This document shows, in pieces, positions 1-8,590 of a DNA stretch of 64,000 nucleotides (within the stretch, counting starts at the first letter, position 1; each line of letters opens with the position of its first letter). Origin of the DNA: Solirubrobacterales bacterium. Lineage in GTDB: Bacteria; Actinomycetota; Thermoleophilia; Solirubrobacterales; Solirubrobacteraceae. The stretch covers positions 1 through 64,000 of the forward strand of contig QHBW01000098.1 in NCBI GenBank assembly GCA_003244205.1, written 5' to 3'. The position numbers and the translations under genes were made by a program. The notes beneath the pieces are model-generated. The model was not told the DNA's origin. It did not search any database and worked only from the letters and a program-made list of their open reading frames with translations.

Positions 1-78
1 CCACCGGACAGACCCCCCCCCCTGTGCGACAGCCTCCTATTTCGACCTAACGACGAGCTCGCTCCCTAACCTGGGGCG

Positions 79-537
79 ATCGCCTACACCACCGCCGAAG
101 CACGTCAAGACCTGCTCGACGCCCTCGCCCAGGCCGCCGATCAGATTGGCTTCGCGCTCGCGTGCCTCGGGGAGGCCTACGAGCAGCTCGACGAGGGCAA
201 CGCCGACAGGCTCGAGCGAGAGCTCTTCCGTCCGGTCCAGCTCGCCTACGGCCGCGTGCAACGGACCTACGCGGAGTTCGCCGACCGCCACGGCTTGCCG
301 AGCCGGGCGTTCACGAGCGCATCCCCGCGCGCCTCGTCGAACAGCCCGCGGGGGTTCCTGGGAAGCGCCGTGGAGGCCGCGACCCAGGCCAACGGCGCGC
401 TCGCGTCGCTGCAGGACACGATGCTGCCCGTCGAGGTCGGCGACGCCGAGCTGCGCGCCGGTCTGGAGGATGTTCGCCAGCTGCTGGGCGACATTCGCGT
501 ACGCGCGCGCGAGTTCGCGCGCACGCTGGGGCGCTAG
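79..537 (+). CDS. hypothetical helical protein, start codon uncertain
   Basis: Product of about 152 residues, rich in Ala, Glu, Leu and Arg and probably all helical, with no signal peptide or membrane segment. I do not recognise a family. Third codon positions are strongly G/C, as in neighbouring genes, and the frame is open from a stop at 67-69 to TAG at 535-537. No ATG or TTG exists before the GTG at 256, which would remove a third of the well-biased region. A -10-like TAACCT at 67-72 lies six bases before an in-frame ATC at 79, the same geometry seen at other starts in this window, so ATC is the best guess. A CTG at 112 is the alternative. Its stop overlaps the convergent monooxygenase stop in the shared bases CTAG. 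Confidence 0.5.
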   Translation: MAYTTAEARQDLLDALAQAADQIGFALACLGEAYEQLDEGNADRLERELFRPVQLAYGRVQRTYAEFADRHGLPSRAFTSASPRASSNSPRGFLGSAVEAATQANGALASLQDTMLPVEVGDAELRAGLEDVRQLLGDIRVRAREFARTLGR

Positions 538-2060
538 CTCCGGGCTGCCGACTGCTGCGGTTCCGGCGCGGCCGTGCTCAGCTCGTAGGTGCCTGGGGCG
601 ATCCGCGCGGTCTGGCGGCGGTAGGTGCTCCACAGCCATGGCCATTGGTTGGGGTCGTTGCCGTCCTTGTCGACGTACCAGTTCGTGCACCCGGTGTGCC
701 ACACCGTTGCGCTCAGCGCGCCACGCAGCTTGCCGTCGAAGGCCTCGGCCACCTGACGGCGGACCTCGATCCGGCGCGCGTCCGCGCGCCGGAGCTCGTC
801 GAGCGCCGCGATCACGTGGCTGACGCCGGCCTCGATCGTGTAGATCACCGAGCCCGTCCCGCCGTTCGTGTTCGGCCCGTAGAGCAGGAACATGTTCGGG
901 AAGCCTGGGACGCTCATCCCCAGATAGGCGCGCGGCACCGCTGCCCATTCCTGCGCCAGGCTGCTGGCGCCGGCGCCGACGATCTCCATCGGCGCGACGA
1001 AGGCATGGGACTTGAAGCCGGTGGCGAGCACGAGCACGTCAGCCGGACGGTGCTTGCCGTCCGCGGTGCGGATTCCCGACGCCGTCACCTCTGCGATCCG
1101 CTCGCTCACGAGCTCGACGTTGGGCTTGGCGAGCGTCGGATACCACTCATCGGTGAGCATCAGCCGCTTGCAGCCGACCTCGTCGCTCGGGGTCACCTTG
1201 GCGCGCAGCTCGGGGTCGCTGATCGCCGCGTTGATCTGGCGCCGGGCGATCGCGCGGAACGGTCGCAGCAGCCAGCGGTGCTTGGTCATCCCGGCGGCGC
1301 CGAGCTCCATGAAGGCAAAGATCGCTGCGCGGTCTAGCCGCTGAAGGACCGGTAAGCGCTCGAAGAGCCGCTGCGCGCGCTCGCTGTAGGCGAAGTCCAT
1401 CTTCGGGAACGTCCAGCCCGGCGAGCGCTGGTAGACGTCCACCTGGGCGACGGTCGCTTGGATCGCGGGGACGACCTGGATCGCGCTGCAGCCGGTCCCG
1501 ACGACGGCCACCCGCTTGCCGGCGAGCTCGACGTCGTGTCGCCATTGCGCGGTGTGAAACGCGGGGCCGTCAAAGTCCTGAAGGCCCGGGATCGCCGGCA
1601 CGCCCGGGACCGACAGCTGACCGCAAGCGGTGACGAGCACGTCGGCCTCGTGCACTCCGGCGCTCGTCTGAAGGATCCACTTGCTGCGCGGCTCGTCCCA
1701 GCGCGCGCGGTGGACCTCGGTGTTCGTGCGGATGCGGTCGAGCACGCCGTGGCGCCGTGCCACGTCCTCGAGATAAGCCTGGATCTCGACCTGGGGCGCG
1801 TAGCGGCGCGACCACCGTGGGTTGGGGTCAAACGAAAACTCGTAGAGGTGCGAGGGGACGTCGCAGGCGGCGCCCGGATAGGTGTTGTGGTGCCACACGC
1901 CGCCGACGCGCTCACCGCGCTCGAACACGACGACGTCCTCATAGCCGGCGCGGTGCAGCATCACGACCGCGCCCACGCCACCGAAACCACCACCGACCAC
2001 GGCGACGGAGCGCGATCCGTCCCTCTTCTCGTCGGCCACGTTGGGATCGTACCCCGCCAT
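534..2060 (-). CDS. flavin-containing monooxygenase (Baeyer-Villiger type)
   Basis: 508 residues. A first Rossmann motif GGGFGG (about 23-28) binds FAD and a second, GTGCSA (about 188-193), binds NADPH. Between them FDGPAFHTAQW (163-173) matches the Baeyer-Villiger fingerprint FxGxxxHxxxW. The expected reaction is NADPH- and O2-dependent oxygen insertion next to a ketone, or heteroatom oxidation; the substrate cannot be read from sequence. The ATG at 2060 is chosen because the Rossmann motif follows after about 20 residues, whereas the open frame further upstream lies inside the divergent gene. Only 13 bases separate its start from that of the divergent lyase-family gene. Confidence 0.9.
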   Translation of the reverse strand: MAGYDPNVADEKRDGSRSVAVVGGGFGGVGAVVMLHRAGYEDVVVFERGERVGGVWHHNTYPGAACDVPSHLYEFSFDPNPRWSRRYAPQVEIQAYLEDVARRHGVLDRIRTNTEVHRARWDEPRSKWILQTSAGVHEADVLVTACGQLSVPGVPAIPGLQDFDGPAFHTAQWRHDVELAGKRVAVVGTGCSAIQVVPAIQATVAQVDVYQRSPGWTFPKMDFAYSERAQRLFERLPVLQRLDRAAIFAFMELGAAGMTKHRWLLRPFRAIARRQINAAISDPELRAKVTPSDEVGCKRLMLTDEWYPTLAKPNVELVSERIAEVTASGIRTADGKHRPADVLVLATGFKSHAFVAPMEIVGAGASSLAQEWAAVPRAYLGMSVPGFPNMFLLYGPNTNGGTGSVIYTIEAGVSHVIAALDELRRADARRIEVRRQVAEAFDGKLRGALSATVWHTGCTNWYVDKDGNDPNQWPWLWSTYRRQTARIAPGTYELSTAAPEPQQSAARS

Positions 2061-2066
2061 TACCCT
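2061..2066 (+). promoter_or_regulatory. -10 element of a likely leaderless promoter
   Basis: TACCCT lies seven bases before the ATG at 2074, which puts the expected transcription start at or beside the start codon. The same TAnnnT plus 6-7 bases arrangement precedes several other genes here. Confidence 0.4.
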
Positions 2067-2073
2067 GCTGAGG

Positions 2074-2892
2074 ATGGCTGACCAAGCGGCAAAGGCCGAG
2101 CGCTTCCTGGGCCTACACCACGGCGGGGAGCTGCTGCTGCTGCCCAACCCCTGGGACCGGGGCTCTGCCAGGCTGCTGGCGTCGCTCGGCTTCCAGGCGC
2201 TGGCGACGACCAGCAGCGGCTTTGCCGCCACGCTCGGGCGACTCGACGGTGGCGTGACTCGGGAGGAAGCGATCGCTCACGCCAGCGCGATCGTCGAGGC
2301 GACGGAGCTGCCGGTCTCAGCTGATCTAGAGAACGGCTTCGCCGACGCGCCGGAGGCGGTCGCCGACACGTCGAGGCTCGCCCTGGAAGCGGGGGTTGCG
2401 GGCTGGTCGATCGAGGACTTCACGGGCCAGCGCGACGAGCCGATTTATGAGATCGGTCTCGCGGCAGAACGCATCGCCGCCGCCGCCGAGGTTGCGCACG
2501 GTGGCCCGGCGCGGCTCGTGCTCACGGGACGCGCCGAGAACTACGTCCACGGTCGGCCGGACCTGGGGGACACGATTGGCCGGCTGCAGGCCTACCAGGA
2601 GGCCGGGGCCGACGTCCTCTTCGCTCCCGGTTTGCAAAGTCTGGAGGAGATTCGCGAGGTCCTCGCCTCGGTGGACCGTCCACTCAACGTGCTCGCCGTC
2701 CCGGGCGCCCCGACGGTATCCCAGCTGGGCGCCGCCGGGGTCAGCCGGGTGTCGGTGGGCGGGGCGTTCGCCTTCGCGGCGCTGGGCGGCGCGATCGAGG
2801 CGGCCCGGGAGCTCAGCGAGCAGGGGACCTACGGATACTTGGAGCGCGCGGGCGTGGGCGCGAAGGGCGCCCGTGCTGCCTTCGGGTCCTAG
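2074..2892 (+). CDS. isocitrate lyase/PEP mutase superfamily protein
   Basis: 272 residues with the family's (beta/alpha)8 barrel pattern: LLLLPNPWDRGSARLL near the N-terminus, a DLENGF-type metal and substrate segment (about 85-90), SIEDF, and a late GVSRVSVGG phosphate-loop-like segment. Members cleave or form C-C or P-C bonds on oxaloacetate-, phosphonopyruvate- or methylisocitrate-like substrates using Mg2+. The KKCGH catalytic loop of true isocitrate lyases is not present, so it is more likely one of the poorly defined bacterial paralogues often annotated as carboxyvinyl-carboxyphosphonate phosphorylmutase. The ATG at 2074 is preferred over one at 2041 that would overlap the divergent monooxygenase. 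Confidence 0.85.
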   Translation: MADQAAKAERFLGLHHGGELLLLPNPWDRGSARLLASLGFQALATTSSGFAATLGRLDGGVTREEAIAHASAIVEATELPVSADLENGFADAPEAVADTSRLALEAGVAGWSIEDFTGQRDEPIYEIGLAAERIAAAAEVAHGGPARLVLTGRAENYVHGRPDLGDTIGRLQAYQEAGADVLFAPGLQSLEEIREVLASVDRPLNVLAVPGAPTVSQLGAAGVSRVSVGGAFAFAALGGAIEAARELSEQGTYGYLERAGVGAKGARAAFGS

Positions 2893-2908
2893 CCGGCGCG
2901 GGCGTGGG

Positions 2909-4003
2909 TCACGAGACTTGCCGATCGAGGAAGTCGCGCACGTAGCGCCACGTGGTGTGCGCCGCCGAGCGGCCGGCGAGCACGCCGAGGTGGCCGCCGG
3001 GGGCGTCGCGGATCTCGACCTCCGCGGCGTTGGGGAGCAGATCGCCGAGTGGGTGAACCGCAGCGCGTGGCGCGAGCACGTCGGCGGTGCCGGCGACGCT
3101 CAACACCGGCTGGCGGATCCCCTCGAGCGAGATCTCCGGCCGACGGCGTCCGAGCCCCAGCCGTCCCTCCGCCACCTCGTTGACCAGGAAGAAGCGGTGA
3201 TAGAGCTGACCGAACGTGCGCCCCGGATAAGCGAGCATGCGCCCCATGTAGTCGTCGACCGCCTCCATCTGGGCGAGTGCGTCGCGGTCGCCGAGGTTGC
3301 GCGCCAGCGCCAGCGGCCGGGTGAGCTGCTTGTCGATGGCCGACAGCTTGAAAGCCCAGCCGACCAGCGGTGCCGGTGCGCCTCCGAGCGCTCGGTAGAG
3401 CCCGGTCACGACGCCGCCACCGGTGAGGCCCGCGAGCCGCCGGATCGGGGCAAACAGCCGCACCTGCTGGAAGTCGAATGGGCTTGCGACCGCGGCGATC
3501 GCCTGCACCGGCAGCTCAGGGTGCGCGGCAACCGAGAACAGCGAGATGATCCCGCCGAGGCACCATCCAACGATCCGCACCGGCACCCCTCCGGCGTCGT
3601 CTGAGACATCGGCGACGGCGGTCGGGATGACCTCCTCGATCCAATGCTCGAGACCGAGCTGGCGATCGCTGAAGCCGATCGGTCCATAGTCGACGACGTA
3701 GCAGGGGAACCCGTGTGCGAGCAGGTACTCGGCGAGGCTGCAGCGCCGGCGAAGGTCAAAGCAGCTGATCGGCGCCGCGAGCGGTGGAACCAAGAGCACC
3801 GGCGCCGCGTCCGGGCGGGCATGCTGGGGCGAGCGATAGCGACGAACCGTGCGCTGGGGACCCTGGGCGACGATCGACGACGGGGTGGGACGAAGATCGG
3901 CCACGCCGCCGCCGATCAGCGTGTCCCAGGCGTTGGCGACGGCGTCGACAACCGTCTCCACGGGCGCGGTCACCGCGCCCAGCTCGATGACCTGCGTGTC
4001 CAT
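2909..4003 (-). CDS. PhaC-like alpha/beta hydrolase
   Basis: 364 residues with an alpha/beta-hydrolase core. The nucleophile elbow is GWCLGG, with Cys at about 148 instead of Ser; this lipase-box variant is characteristic of polyhydroxyalkanoate synthases. Asp in AGTADVLAPRAA and His in PGGHLG complete a plausible Cys-Asp-His triad. At this length it matches class III PhaC rather than the roughly 560-residue class I enzymes, but no PhaE, PhaA or PhaB gene lies nearby. A role in polyester synthesis or an acyl transfer is therefore inference. It converges on the lyase-family gene with a 16-base gap. Confidence 0.8.
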   Translation of the reverse strand: MDTQVIELGAVTAPVETVVDAVANAWDTLIGGGVADLRPTPSSIVAQGPQRTVRRYRSPQHARPDAAPVLLVPPLAAPISCFDLRRRCSLAEYLLAHGFPCYVVDYGPIGFSDRQLGLEHWIEEVIPTAVADVSDDAGGVPVRIVGWCLGGIISLFSVAAHPELPVQAIAAVASPFDFQQVRLFAPIRRLAGLTGGGVVTGLYRALGGAPAPLVGWAFKLSAIDKQLTRPLALARNLGDRDALAQMEAVDDYMGRMLAYPGRTFGQLYHRFFLVNEVAEGRLGLGRRRPEISLEGIRQPVLSVAGTADVLAPRAAVHPLGDLLPNAAEVEIRDAPGGHLGVLAGRSAAHTTWRYVRDFLDRQVS

Positions 4004-4014
4004 CGGCGGCGATC

Positions 4015-4872
4015 TTAGAGGCGCAGCGTTCCCTCGACCAGCGTCACCACGTTCCCGCTGACCTCCACGCGATCCCCGGAGAGCGAGGCGGTCAGGACGC
4101 TGGGACGGCCCATCTCGTCCCCCTGACGAATCCGCAGCTCGCGCCGGCCGGTGCGCCGATGCAGGTACGCCAGCAGCGGGCCGGCGGCCGAGCCTGTCGC
4201 GGGGTCCTCGAGCGTGCGTCCCGCGGCGTCGAGCAGGAAGCCGCGCGCTCTGGCATCGCCCCCCGGGGGGCAGTGAGCCAGGTAGAGGACGGTGGTCCCG
4301 GCCGCCTGCGAGAGCTCAGCGAGCGCGTGCGCGTCGGGCTCGGCGCGCGCGAGCGCCGCCGCCGAGCGCAACGGCGCGATCAGCTGCCAGAGGCCGGTCG
4401 ACACCGGCTGAGGCGGCAGCTGGGCAACGGACTCCTTCGCCGCCAGCGAGGCCACGCCCAGCACGTCCGCGGGGTCGAGCTCGGGCCCGAAGCTCGCTGG
4501 CTCCTGCAGCATCGCCGCCTGCGCGCGATCGCCGTCGAGGCGCACCTCTATCGGCTGCAGACCCGCGGTGGTCTGCTGCACGAAGCGCGCCTGGCTCTCG
4601 CCGCGCGCGCGAGCCACTGCCACCGCCGTGCCCAGCGACGGGTGCCCGGCGAACGCCAGCTCGCCGGCGAGCGTGAAGATGCGATTGCGGTAGTCGGCGC
4701 CGCTCTCGCTGGCGCGCTGCACGAACGTCGTCTCGCTCAGCCGCGTCTCCCGCGCCAGCGCGAGCATCGTGGCGTCGTCGAGATCGTCGGCGTCGTGGAC
4801 CACTGCGAGCCCGTTGCCTTCTAGCGGGGCGTCGGCGAAGACGTCGAGCCAGGTGAAGCGATGCTCGCTCAG
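4015..4872 (-). CDS. PhzF family epimerase/isomerase-like protein, CTG start
   Basis: About 285 residues with clear PhzF signatures: FTWLDVFADAPLEGNGLAVV at the N-terminus, LSETTF carrying the family's catalytic Glu, AGHPSLGT, and DPATGSAAG in the second half. Members fold as two diaminopimelate-epimerase-like halves; most lack a known substrate and phenazine synthesis is not implied. The stop of the upstream gene (4886) is 13 bases away, yet no ATG, GTG or TTG lies between it and the first beta strand. CTG at 4872 fits the expected N-terminus. Frameshift coupling to the upstream gene or a sequence error are alternatives. Confidence 0.8.
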   Translation of the reverse strand: MSEHRFTWLDVFADAPLEGNGLAVVHDADDLDDATMLALARETRLSETTFVQRASESGADYRNRIFTLAGELAFAGHPSLGTAVAVARARGESQARFVQQTTAGLQPIEVRLDGDRAQAAMLQEPASFGPELDPADVLGVASLAAKESVAQLPPQPVSTGLWQLIAPLRSAAALARAEPDAHALAELSQAAGTTVLYLAHCPPGGDARARGFLLDAAGRTLEDPATGSAAGPLLAYLHRRTGRRELRIRQGDEMGRPSVLTASLSGDRVEVSGNVVTLVEGTLRL

Positions 4873-4885
4873 GCCGGCTGGGACT

Positions 4886-5419
4886 TCACTTGTCGAAGTT
4901 GAAGTCGCGCGGCGGTTTCTGCTCGAACCAGAGCCTGTCGTGCTCGGGGGTCTCCTCGAGGAACTCCGGCGTCTTCTCGAGCAGGTCCGGGTCGTGCTCA
5001 GGCTGCGGCGGCTGGGCCGGCTCGTCCTCGGCGAACCAGTCCTGGCTGGCGGCCGCTGGACGCGCGCTGGCGGCGTCCGGGGCTGAAGCTGGGGGTGGCG
5101 CGCCGGGCGGATCGGTCTCCTGCGCGTGCTGCTCGGCAAGCGGATCGAAGGCTTGGGTATCGCCCAGCGCGGCATCGCCAGGGAGTTGCGGCGGCGGGAC
5201 CGGCGGAAGGTCCTGCGGCTCCGGCTCGGCCTGGTAGGGCGGTTCGGTGGCGAGCTCCGCGGCGGGTGCGGCTGGCACGGGAGCTGGGGCTGGGGCGCTG
5301 GCGGACTGCACCGGCCCGAGCGCCTCGCGCTCCAGCCGGGCGACCTCGGCCGGGTCGGCTCCCCTGGAGCGCTTGAGCTCGAGGTGCTCGCGGATGGCTT
5401 CTTCGAGAAGATCGCCCAT
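4886..5419 (-). CDS. hypothetical Pro/Ala-rich acidic protein
   Basis: 177 residues. The first 35 form a charged amphipathic helix (MGDLLEEAIREHLELKRSRG, then an Ala/Glu segment). The rest is a Pro/Ala/Glu-rich, probably disordered tail ending in an aromatic-acidic stretch around DRLWFEQKPPRDF. There is no signal peptide or membrane segment, so it should be cytoplasmic. I do not recognise the function; the layout suggests a short helical docking segment on a flexible linker. It lies directly upstream of the PhzF-like gene, probably cotranscribed, and 26 bases downstream of the GGDEF gene. Confidence 0.65.
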   Translation of the reverse strand: MGDLLEEAIREHLELKRSRGADPAEVARLEREALGPVQSASAPAPAPVPAAPAAELATEPPYQAEPEPQDLPPVPPPQLPGDAALGDTQAFDPLAEQHAQETDPPGAPPPASAPDAASARPAAASQDWFAEDEPAQPPQPEHDPDLLEKTPEFLEETPEHDRLWFEQKPPRDFNFDK

Positions 5420-5445
5420 CGACCCCCAACAGCCTAGACCGTCTG

Positions 5446-7341
5446 TCAGTCAGTCGAAGCGCCGGCCGTGCCCGCTGCGTGCGCGCGTTCGCTGCGATTC
5501 TTGCCTGCTCGCTTGGCGCGGTACAAGGCCGCGTCGGCGGCGGCTATCAGATCGTCGGCCGATCTCGCCGAGTCGGGTATCGCGGCCGCGCCGCAGCTGG
5601 CGGTCAGCCTCAGCTTCCCGCCTCCGTTGAGAAGCTCGACCTCCAGGGCACAGATCGCTTTGCGCAGGCGTTCTGCGAGGTGGTAGGCGCCCTCCAGATC
5701 GGTCTGCGGGAGCGCGACGACCAGCTCCTCCCCGCCGTAGCGCGCCGGCTCGTCGATCTCACGCGCCGACGCGCGCAGCAGCCTTCCCAGCTCGCGCAGC
5801 ACGACATCGCCCTGCTGGTGGCCGTAGGTGTCGTTGATCTGCTTGAAGTCATCGATGTCGAGCAGGACAAGGCCGAGGCTCTGGTTGAAGCGCCGGGCGC
5901 GCTCGACCTCATTCTTCAGCAGGTCGTGGAAGCGGCGGTAGTTGGCGAGACCGGTGAGGTCGTCGGTCGTCGCCTGCAGGCGCGTGAACTCGTGCAGCGA
6001 AACGTTCACCATCGAGCGGGCGGTCTGCTGACCGAGATAGGAGAAGAGGTCGCGCTGGGGACGGCTGAACGGCTCGCCGGCACGGGCCACCGAGATCAGC
6101 GCGAGCTCGCCGCGATCGCCTCTCGGCGCGAGCGGGTAGGCGAGCGCGCTCAAGCCGCCCGTATCCAGCTCGGCGACCTCGAGCGTGCGCTCGGCCTGAG
6201 CCTCGACGGCCGCCAGCGCGTCGCCGGCCGCGGGCAGCTCACCGGCCACGGCGACCTCCCTGAGCTCGCTGTCGAGCGAGCTTCGAACCAGGGCCCGTCC
6301 GCATTGTGCCTGCACACCGTCGATCGCCGTCTGGATGCCGATTGCCAGCAGGCCATCGCGGTCGAGCGAGGCGCCGAAGGCCTCTCCAGTCCGGCGGATC
6401 GTGTCGCGCAAGCGCCGACGCTCCTGCTCGAGCTCGTCGAGGCGCCCCTCGAGCTCGAGCGACATCTTGTTGAACGCGCGACCCAGCGCGGCAAACTCGT
6501 CGCGGCCCTCAACTGGCACCGGTGTGGAGAAGTCGCCGGAGGAGAGGCGACGGGCCGCGGCGAGGAAGCGGTCGAGCTGACCCTGCAGCGATCGTGAGAT
6601 GGCGACTGCGAAGACGAGCGCGAGCACGATGAAGGCGACGAGCAGCACCGCCGCAAGCACGCCCAGCGACCCCAGCGGGGTCTGCGACGCGCTCTGGTCC
6701 GCGAACACCGAGAGGCGCAGCGTCTCGCCGGGGAATCCGATGAGGCCTAGCGACGAGACGCGGTAGTGATGGCCGGCGATCGTCGCTGCGCCCTGGTTGG
6801 GGAGCTTTGCCGCCGCGGCGGCCGGGAATGCTGAGAACAGTGGCGTGCCGTTGCGGACGATCACGACCTTCAAGGCGGTCAGCATCTCGACGCGGCTGGC
6901 AAACGCCCCACCACGCGCGACCGCGACGTCGAGCGTCCCCAGCGCGCGACCACTGGTCGTCGTGAGCTGTCCTAGGTACGGGGCGATCGCCCCCGGATCA
7001 CCGACATCGGCGATCGTTCGCGTCCCGATCGTGGCGACGATCCGCGAGAGGCCTGCGCGGGCCAGCAGGAGGCGGGCCTGCGCCGTGGCGCGGGCGCTGT
7101 CGCTGGCGCGCAGGGCTGCGATCAGGGCGGCGTCGCCGGTTAGTCTCGGCAATGCGGCCTGGGCAGCGCGGCTCGCCTCGTCGTAGAGGTTCAGCGCTTC
7201 GATCTGACCTTGGGCCGCGCGAGCGTCGTCGCGGCCGGCTTGGCGCGTGGTCAGGACGCGGTCCAATACGACCGCGAGCGACCCGACCGGCACGAGCACG
7301 AGCAGGACGAAGAACAGCGTCAGGCGTGCACGAAAGTTCAT
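5446..7341 (-). CDS. membrane diguanylate cyclase (HAMP-GAF-GGDEF)
   Basis: 631 residues. An N-terminal membrane segment (about 7-27), an extracytoplasmic sensor region to about 225, a second membrane segment, a HAMP linker, a GAF-like region (about 320-450) and a C-terminal GGDEF domain. The signature is GGEEL, an active variant in many cyclases. An RxxD inhibitory-site motif (REID) sits five residues before it, so product inhibition by c-di-GMP is expected. It would make c-di-GMP from two GTP at the membrane in response to an unknown external cue. No EAL or HD-GYP gene accompanies it in the window. Confidence 0.93.
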   Translation of the reverse strand: MNFRARLTLFFVLLVLVPVGSLAVVLDRVLTTRQAGRDDARAAQGQIEALNLYDEASRAAQAALPRLTGDAALIAALRASDSARATAQARLLLARAGLSRIVATIGTRTIADVGDPGAIAPYLGQLTTTSGRALGTLDVAVARGGAFASRVEMLTALKVVIVRNGTPLFSAFPAAAAAKLPNQGAATIAGHHYRVSSLGLIGFPGETLRLSVFADQSASQTPLGSLGVLAAVLLVAFIVLALVFAVAISRSLQGQLDRFLAAARRLSSGDFSTPVPVEGRDEFAALGRAFNKMSLELEGRLDELEQERRRLRDTIRRTGEAFGASLDRDGLLAIGIQTAIDGVQAQCGRALVRSSLDSELREVAVAGELPAAGDALAAVEAQAERTLEVAELDTGGLSALAYPLAPRGDRGELALISVARAGEPFSRPQRDLFSYLGQQTARSMVNVSLHEFTRLQATTDDLTGLANYRRFHDLLKNEVERARRFNQSLGLVLLDIDDFKQINDTYGHQQGDVVLRELGRLLRASAREIDEPARYGGEELVVALPQTDLEGAYHLAERLRKAICALEVELLNGGGKLRLTASCGAAAIPDSARSADDLIAAADAALYRAKRAGKNRSERAHAAGTAGASTD

Positions 7342-7399
7342 CGCGGCCTATGACCCGTTGTGAGCCTAGCCGCGCGCGCGCCGAAGTCGCGCGGCCCGC

Positions 7400-8062
7400 C
7401 TAGCGCGAGTTGCCCAGCAGTCGCAGCATGAACAGGAAGATGTTGAAGATGTCGAGGAAGATCCCAGCCGCGATCGGCACCGCCATCTGCTTGTCGGCGC
7501 GGCGCAGCCGGTTGAAGTCGAAGATCGTGTAGGCGCCGAAGACCACCAGCCCGATCGCGCAGTAGATGACGTTGCCGCCCGGGATCGCGACGAAGAGCCC
7601 GACGATGCCGAACAGGATCAGCGCCAGCAGTGCCCAGAACAGCGTCCGCGCCCACGAGGAGAGGTCGCGACGCGTGGCGTAGCCGTAGGAGCCGAGCGCG
7701 CCGACGAACAGCGCGGTCGCGCCGCTCGCCTGCCACAGCGCAGCGGGGTCGGTGCTTGCGTAACGGGCGAGGACCGGGCCAACGCCGATGCCGAGCAGCA
7801 GCCCCAGCCCGAACAGCAGGGCGATCGCGAGCTGCTCGTGCTCGCGCGCGGCGGCGATGTTGAGCCCGATGATGCAGGCGAAGCCGCCGAGCAGGAAGAG
7901 GATCCCGGTACCGCCAGTGAGATTGCGCCCGATGTAGGCCCCGCCCGCGGTGAAGTCAACGGTAATCGCGACGAGGCCCATGACCTGGCCGAACACGGCA
8001 CGACTGCGATCGCGCGAGATCGCGGCGGGGGGCGCGAGTGGCGCTTCCCGGTACGTCGACAT
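7400..8062 (-). CDS. BI-1/TMBIM (Bax inhibitor-1) family membrane protein
   Basis: 220 residues with seven predicted membrane helices. The arrangement matches YbhL/YccA-type BI-1 proteins, including the segment around GAYTIFDFNRL whose Asp lies in the pH- and Ca2+-responsive region of the fold. The likely role is a Ca2+ leak or membrane-homeostasis channel; the bacterial function is poorly defined. The ATG at 8062 is chosen because AAGGAG lies six bases upstream and the family N-terminus follows; an upstream in-frame extension has no BI-1 character. It begins about 200 bases from the divergent tRNA gene. Confidence 0.9.
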   Translation of the reverse strand: MSTYREAPLAPPAAISRDRSRAVFGQVMGLVAITVDFTAGGAYIGRNLTGGTGILFLLGGFACIIGLNIAAAREHEQLAIALLFGLGLLLGIGVGPVLARYASTDPAALWQASGATALFVGALGSYGYATRRDLSSWARTLFWALLALILFGIVGLFVAIPGGNVIYCAIGLVVFGAYTIFDFNRLRRADKQMAVPIAAGIFLDIFNIFLFMLRLLGNSR

Positions 8063-8174
8063 TGACTGCTCCTTGTCTTGGGGAAAGAGACGGAGGACAA
8101 CCGTCCTCGCAAACGGTAGAGCACGGGCGCTGTGGCGCCCGTGGAATGTGGGCCCGGAGGGGCGTGGTAGCCGT

Positions 8175-8218
8175 CGAGAGTGCGGTCGACTGGAGCCGAG
8201 AGTGCGGTCGACTGGGGC
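8175..8218. repeat. two-copy 22-bp tandem repeat
   Basis: Two adjacent 22-base copies (8175-8196 and 8197-8218) share CGAGAGTGCGGTCGACTGG and differ only near their 3' ends. They lie just upstream of tRNA-Ala in otherwise non-coding DNA. A duplication or a paired protein-binding site is possible. Confidence 0.8.
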
Positions 8219-8259
8219 TACACTTCCTGGCGCCGTCGCGTCCACCCCTGGGCGCGCGC

Positions 8260-8332
8260 GGGGCTATAGCTCAGTTGGGAGAGCGCCTGGATCGCACCCA
8301 GGAGGTCGGGGGTTCGAGTCCCCCTAGCTCCA
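8260..8332 (+). tRNA. tRNA-Ala (anticodon CGC)
   Basis: Full cloverleaf. The acceptor GGGGCTA pairs with TAGCTCC and includes the G3-U70 wobble that identifies alanine tRNAs. The D arm is AGCTCAGTTGGGAGAGC. The anticodon stem CCTGG/CCAGG encloses loop ATCGCAC, giving anticodon CGC, which reads GCG. The T arm is GGGGG TTCGAGT CCCCC. The discriminator base is A at 8332 and CCA is not encoded. Confidence 0.97.
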
Positions 8333-8338
8333 TCTCGG

Positions 8339-8364
8339 AAAGGCGCTGCACAGCGGCGCCTTTT
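8339..8364 (+). terminator. rho-independent terminator after tRNA-Ala
   Basis: The stem AAGGCGCTGC/GCGGCGCCTT with a short loop is followed by TTTT, directly after the tRNA 3' end. Confidence 0.75.
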
Positions 8365-8406
8365 CGTTTGCGCGGACGGCCGGAGCCGCCGCGAATGGGC
8401 GCTCCG

Positions 8407-8428
8407 TTTCAGGCACTAGTGCCTGAAA
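8407..8428. repeat. 22-bp perfect palindrome
   Basis: Both strands read TTTCAGGCAC-TA-GTGCCTGAAA. It lies 75 bases after the tRNA at the edge of the decayed segment. Its left 12 bases recur exactly at 11535-11546, at the broken end of the dnaE2 fragment. It could be a recombination, operator or former mobile-element end site. Confidence 0.85.
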
Positions 8429-8590
8429 TCGCGGCGATAGCCGCGGATTGGCGGGGATTCGCGGCGATTCCGGCTCGCTTCGGCGGACGGCCAGAGCTAT
8501 GGTCGGTTCGACCTAGATAGATAGGCGGCCCCGGCGGCGCGGGAACGCCCCGGGGCCCGACACCGAGGAGCAGCCCCTCGATGCACGCCG

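Noticed and set aside
4015-5175. A longer PhzF protein with an Arg/Ser-rich N-terminus
   Set aside because: The added part is an out-of-frame reading of the Pro/Ala-rich gene at 4886-5419 and lies before the first PhzF strand.
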